A stretch of DNA of 5,431 bases from the NCBI GenBank assembly GCA_012027055.1, contig VEPF01000447.1, forward strand, positions 1 to 5,431. The letters run 5' to 3'. The DNA comes from Gemmatimonadota bacterium. Lineage in GTDB: Bacteria > Gemmatimonadota > Gemmatimonadetes > Longimicrobiales > RSA9. Below, piece after piece: positions 5,418 through 5,431 of the stretch. How positions within the stretch are numbered: the first letter of the stretch is position 1; each line of letters opens with the position of its first letter. Both the position numbers and the translations under genes were made by a program. The notes under the pieces are model-generated. The model had not been told where the DNA came from. It ran no database searches and was given only the letters and a program-made list of their open reading frames with translations.

Positions 5418-5431
5418 CGGCCCTGAGGCCG
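5418..5431 (+). terminator. Hairpin after rsgA, cut by the window end
   Basis: CGGCC (5418-5422), loop CTGA and GGCCG (5427-5431) form a perfect five-pair stem beginning eight bases after the rsgA stop. Whether the stem is longer or followed by a T-run cannot be seen. Its place makes a transcription end for the DUF1330-rsgA unit plausible. Confidence 0.4.

Noticed and set aside
1..5431. CRISPR arrays, insertion sequences, tRNA or rRNA genes
   Set aside because: No regularly spaced repeats, transposase, terminal inverted repeats or RNA-gene signatures were seen on either strand.

Overview
This is a very GC-rich bacterial window. Third codon positions are almost always G or C, which is why long spurious ORFs run antisense to the real genes. 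A Tat-type signal on a molybdenum enzyme and a lipobox on a small secreted protein show an exported compartment and suggest a Gram-negative-type envelope. The gene mix would fit Gemmatimonadota, Acidobacteriota, Myxococcota or a GC-rich proteobacterium. The sequence alone does not settle the lineage, and there is no rRNA or tRNA here to help.

Layout. Bases 2-433 (+) are the 3' part of a [2Fe-2S] small subunit of a xanthine dehydrogenase/isoquinoline 1-oxidoreductase-type molybdenum hydroxylase; its start lies before the window. It overlaps by 4 bases (ATGA) the molybdopterin-binding large subunit at 430-2523 (+), which begins with a twin-arginine motif. After a 107-base gap with a short hairpin comes an SRPBCC/AHSA1-type protein at 2631-3092 (+). 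This gene converges on a DUF4440/SnoaL-like lipoprotein at 3136-3624 (-), and the 43 bases between them hold three copies of the self-complementary hexamer GCCGGC. A 311-base divergent region (3625-3935) follows, with a possible promoter for the lipoprotein and a leader hairpin on the other side. The last unit is a DUF1330 protein (3936-4331, +, GTG start), overlapping by ATGA the ribosome-maturation GTPase RsgA (4328-5410, +). A hairpin begins right after rsgA and is cut by the window end.

How the genes work together. The first two encode one enzyme: electrons from hydroxylation at the molybdenum site pass through two [2Fe-2S] clusters of the small subunit to an outside acceptor. No FAD subunit is visible in the window. 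The DUF1330 gene and rsgA are probably co-translated. The SRPBCC protein and the lipoprotein look like separate small units with no evident link to either pair.

I find no convincing new multi-gene system, mobile element, CRISPR array or RNA gene. The points most worth a second look are the Arg/Gly/Pro-rich, non-domain tail of the DUF1330 protein, which reads through a GC hairpin into the rsgA start, and the GCCGGC cluster between the convergent genes.
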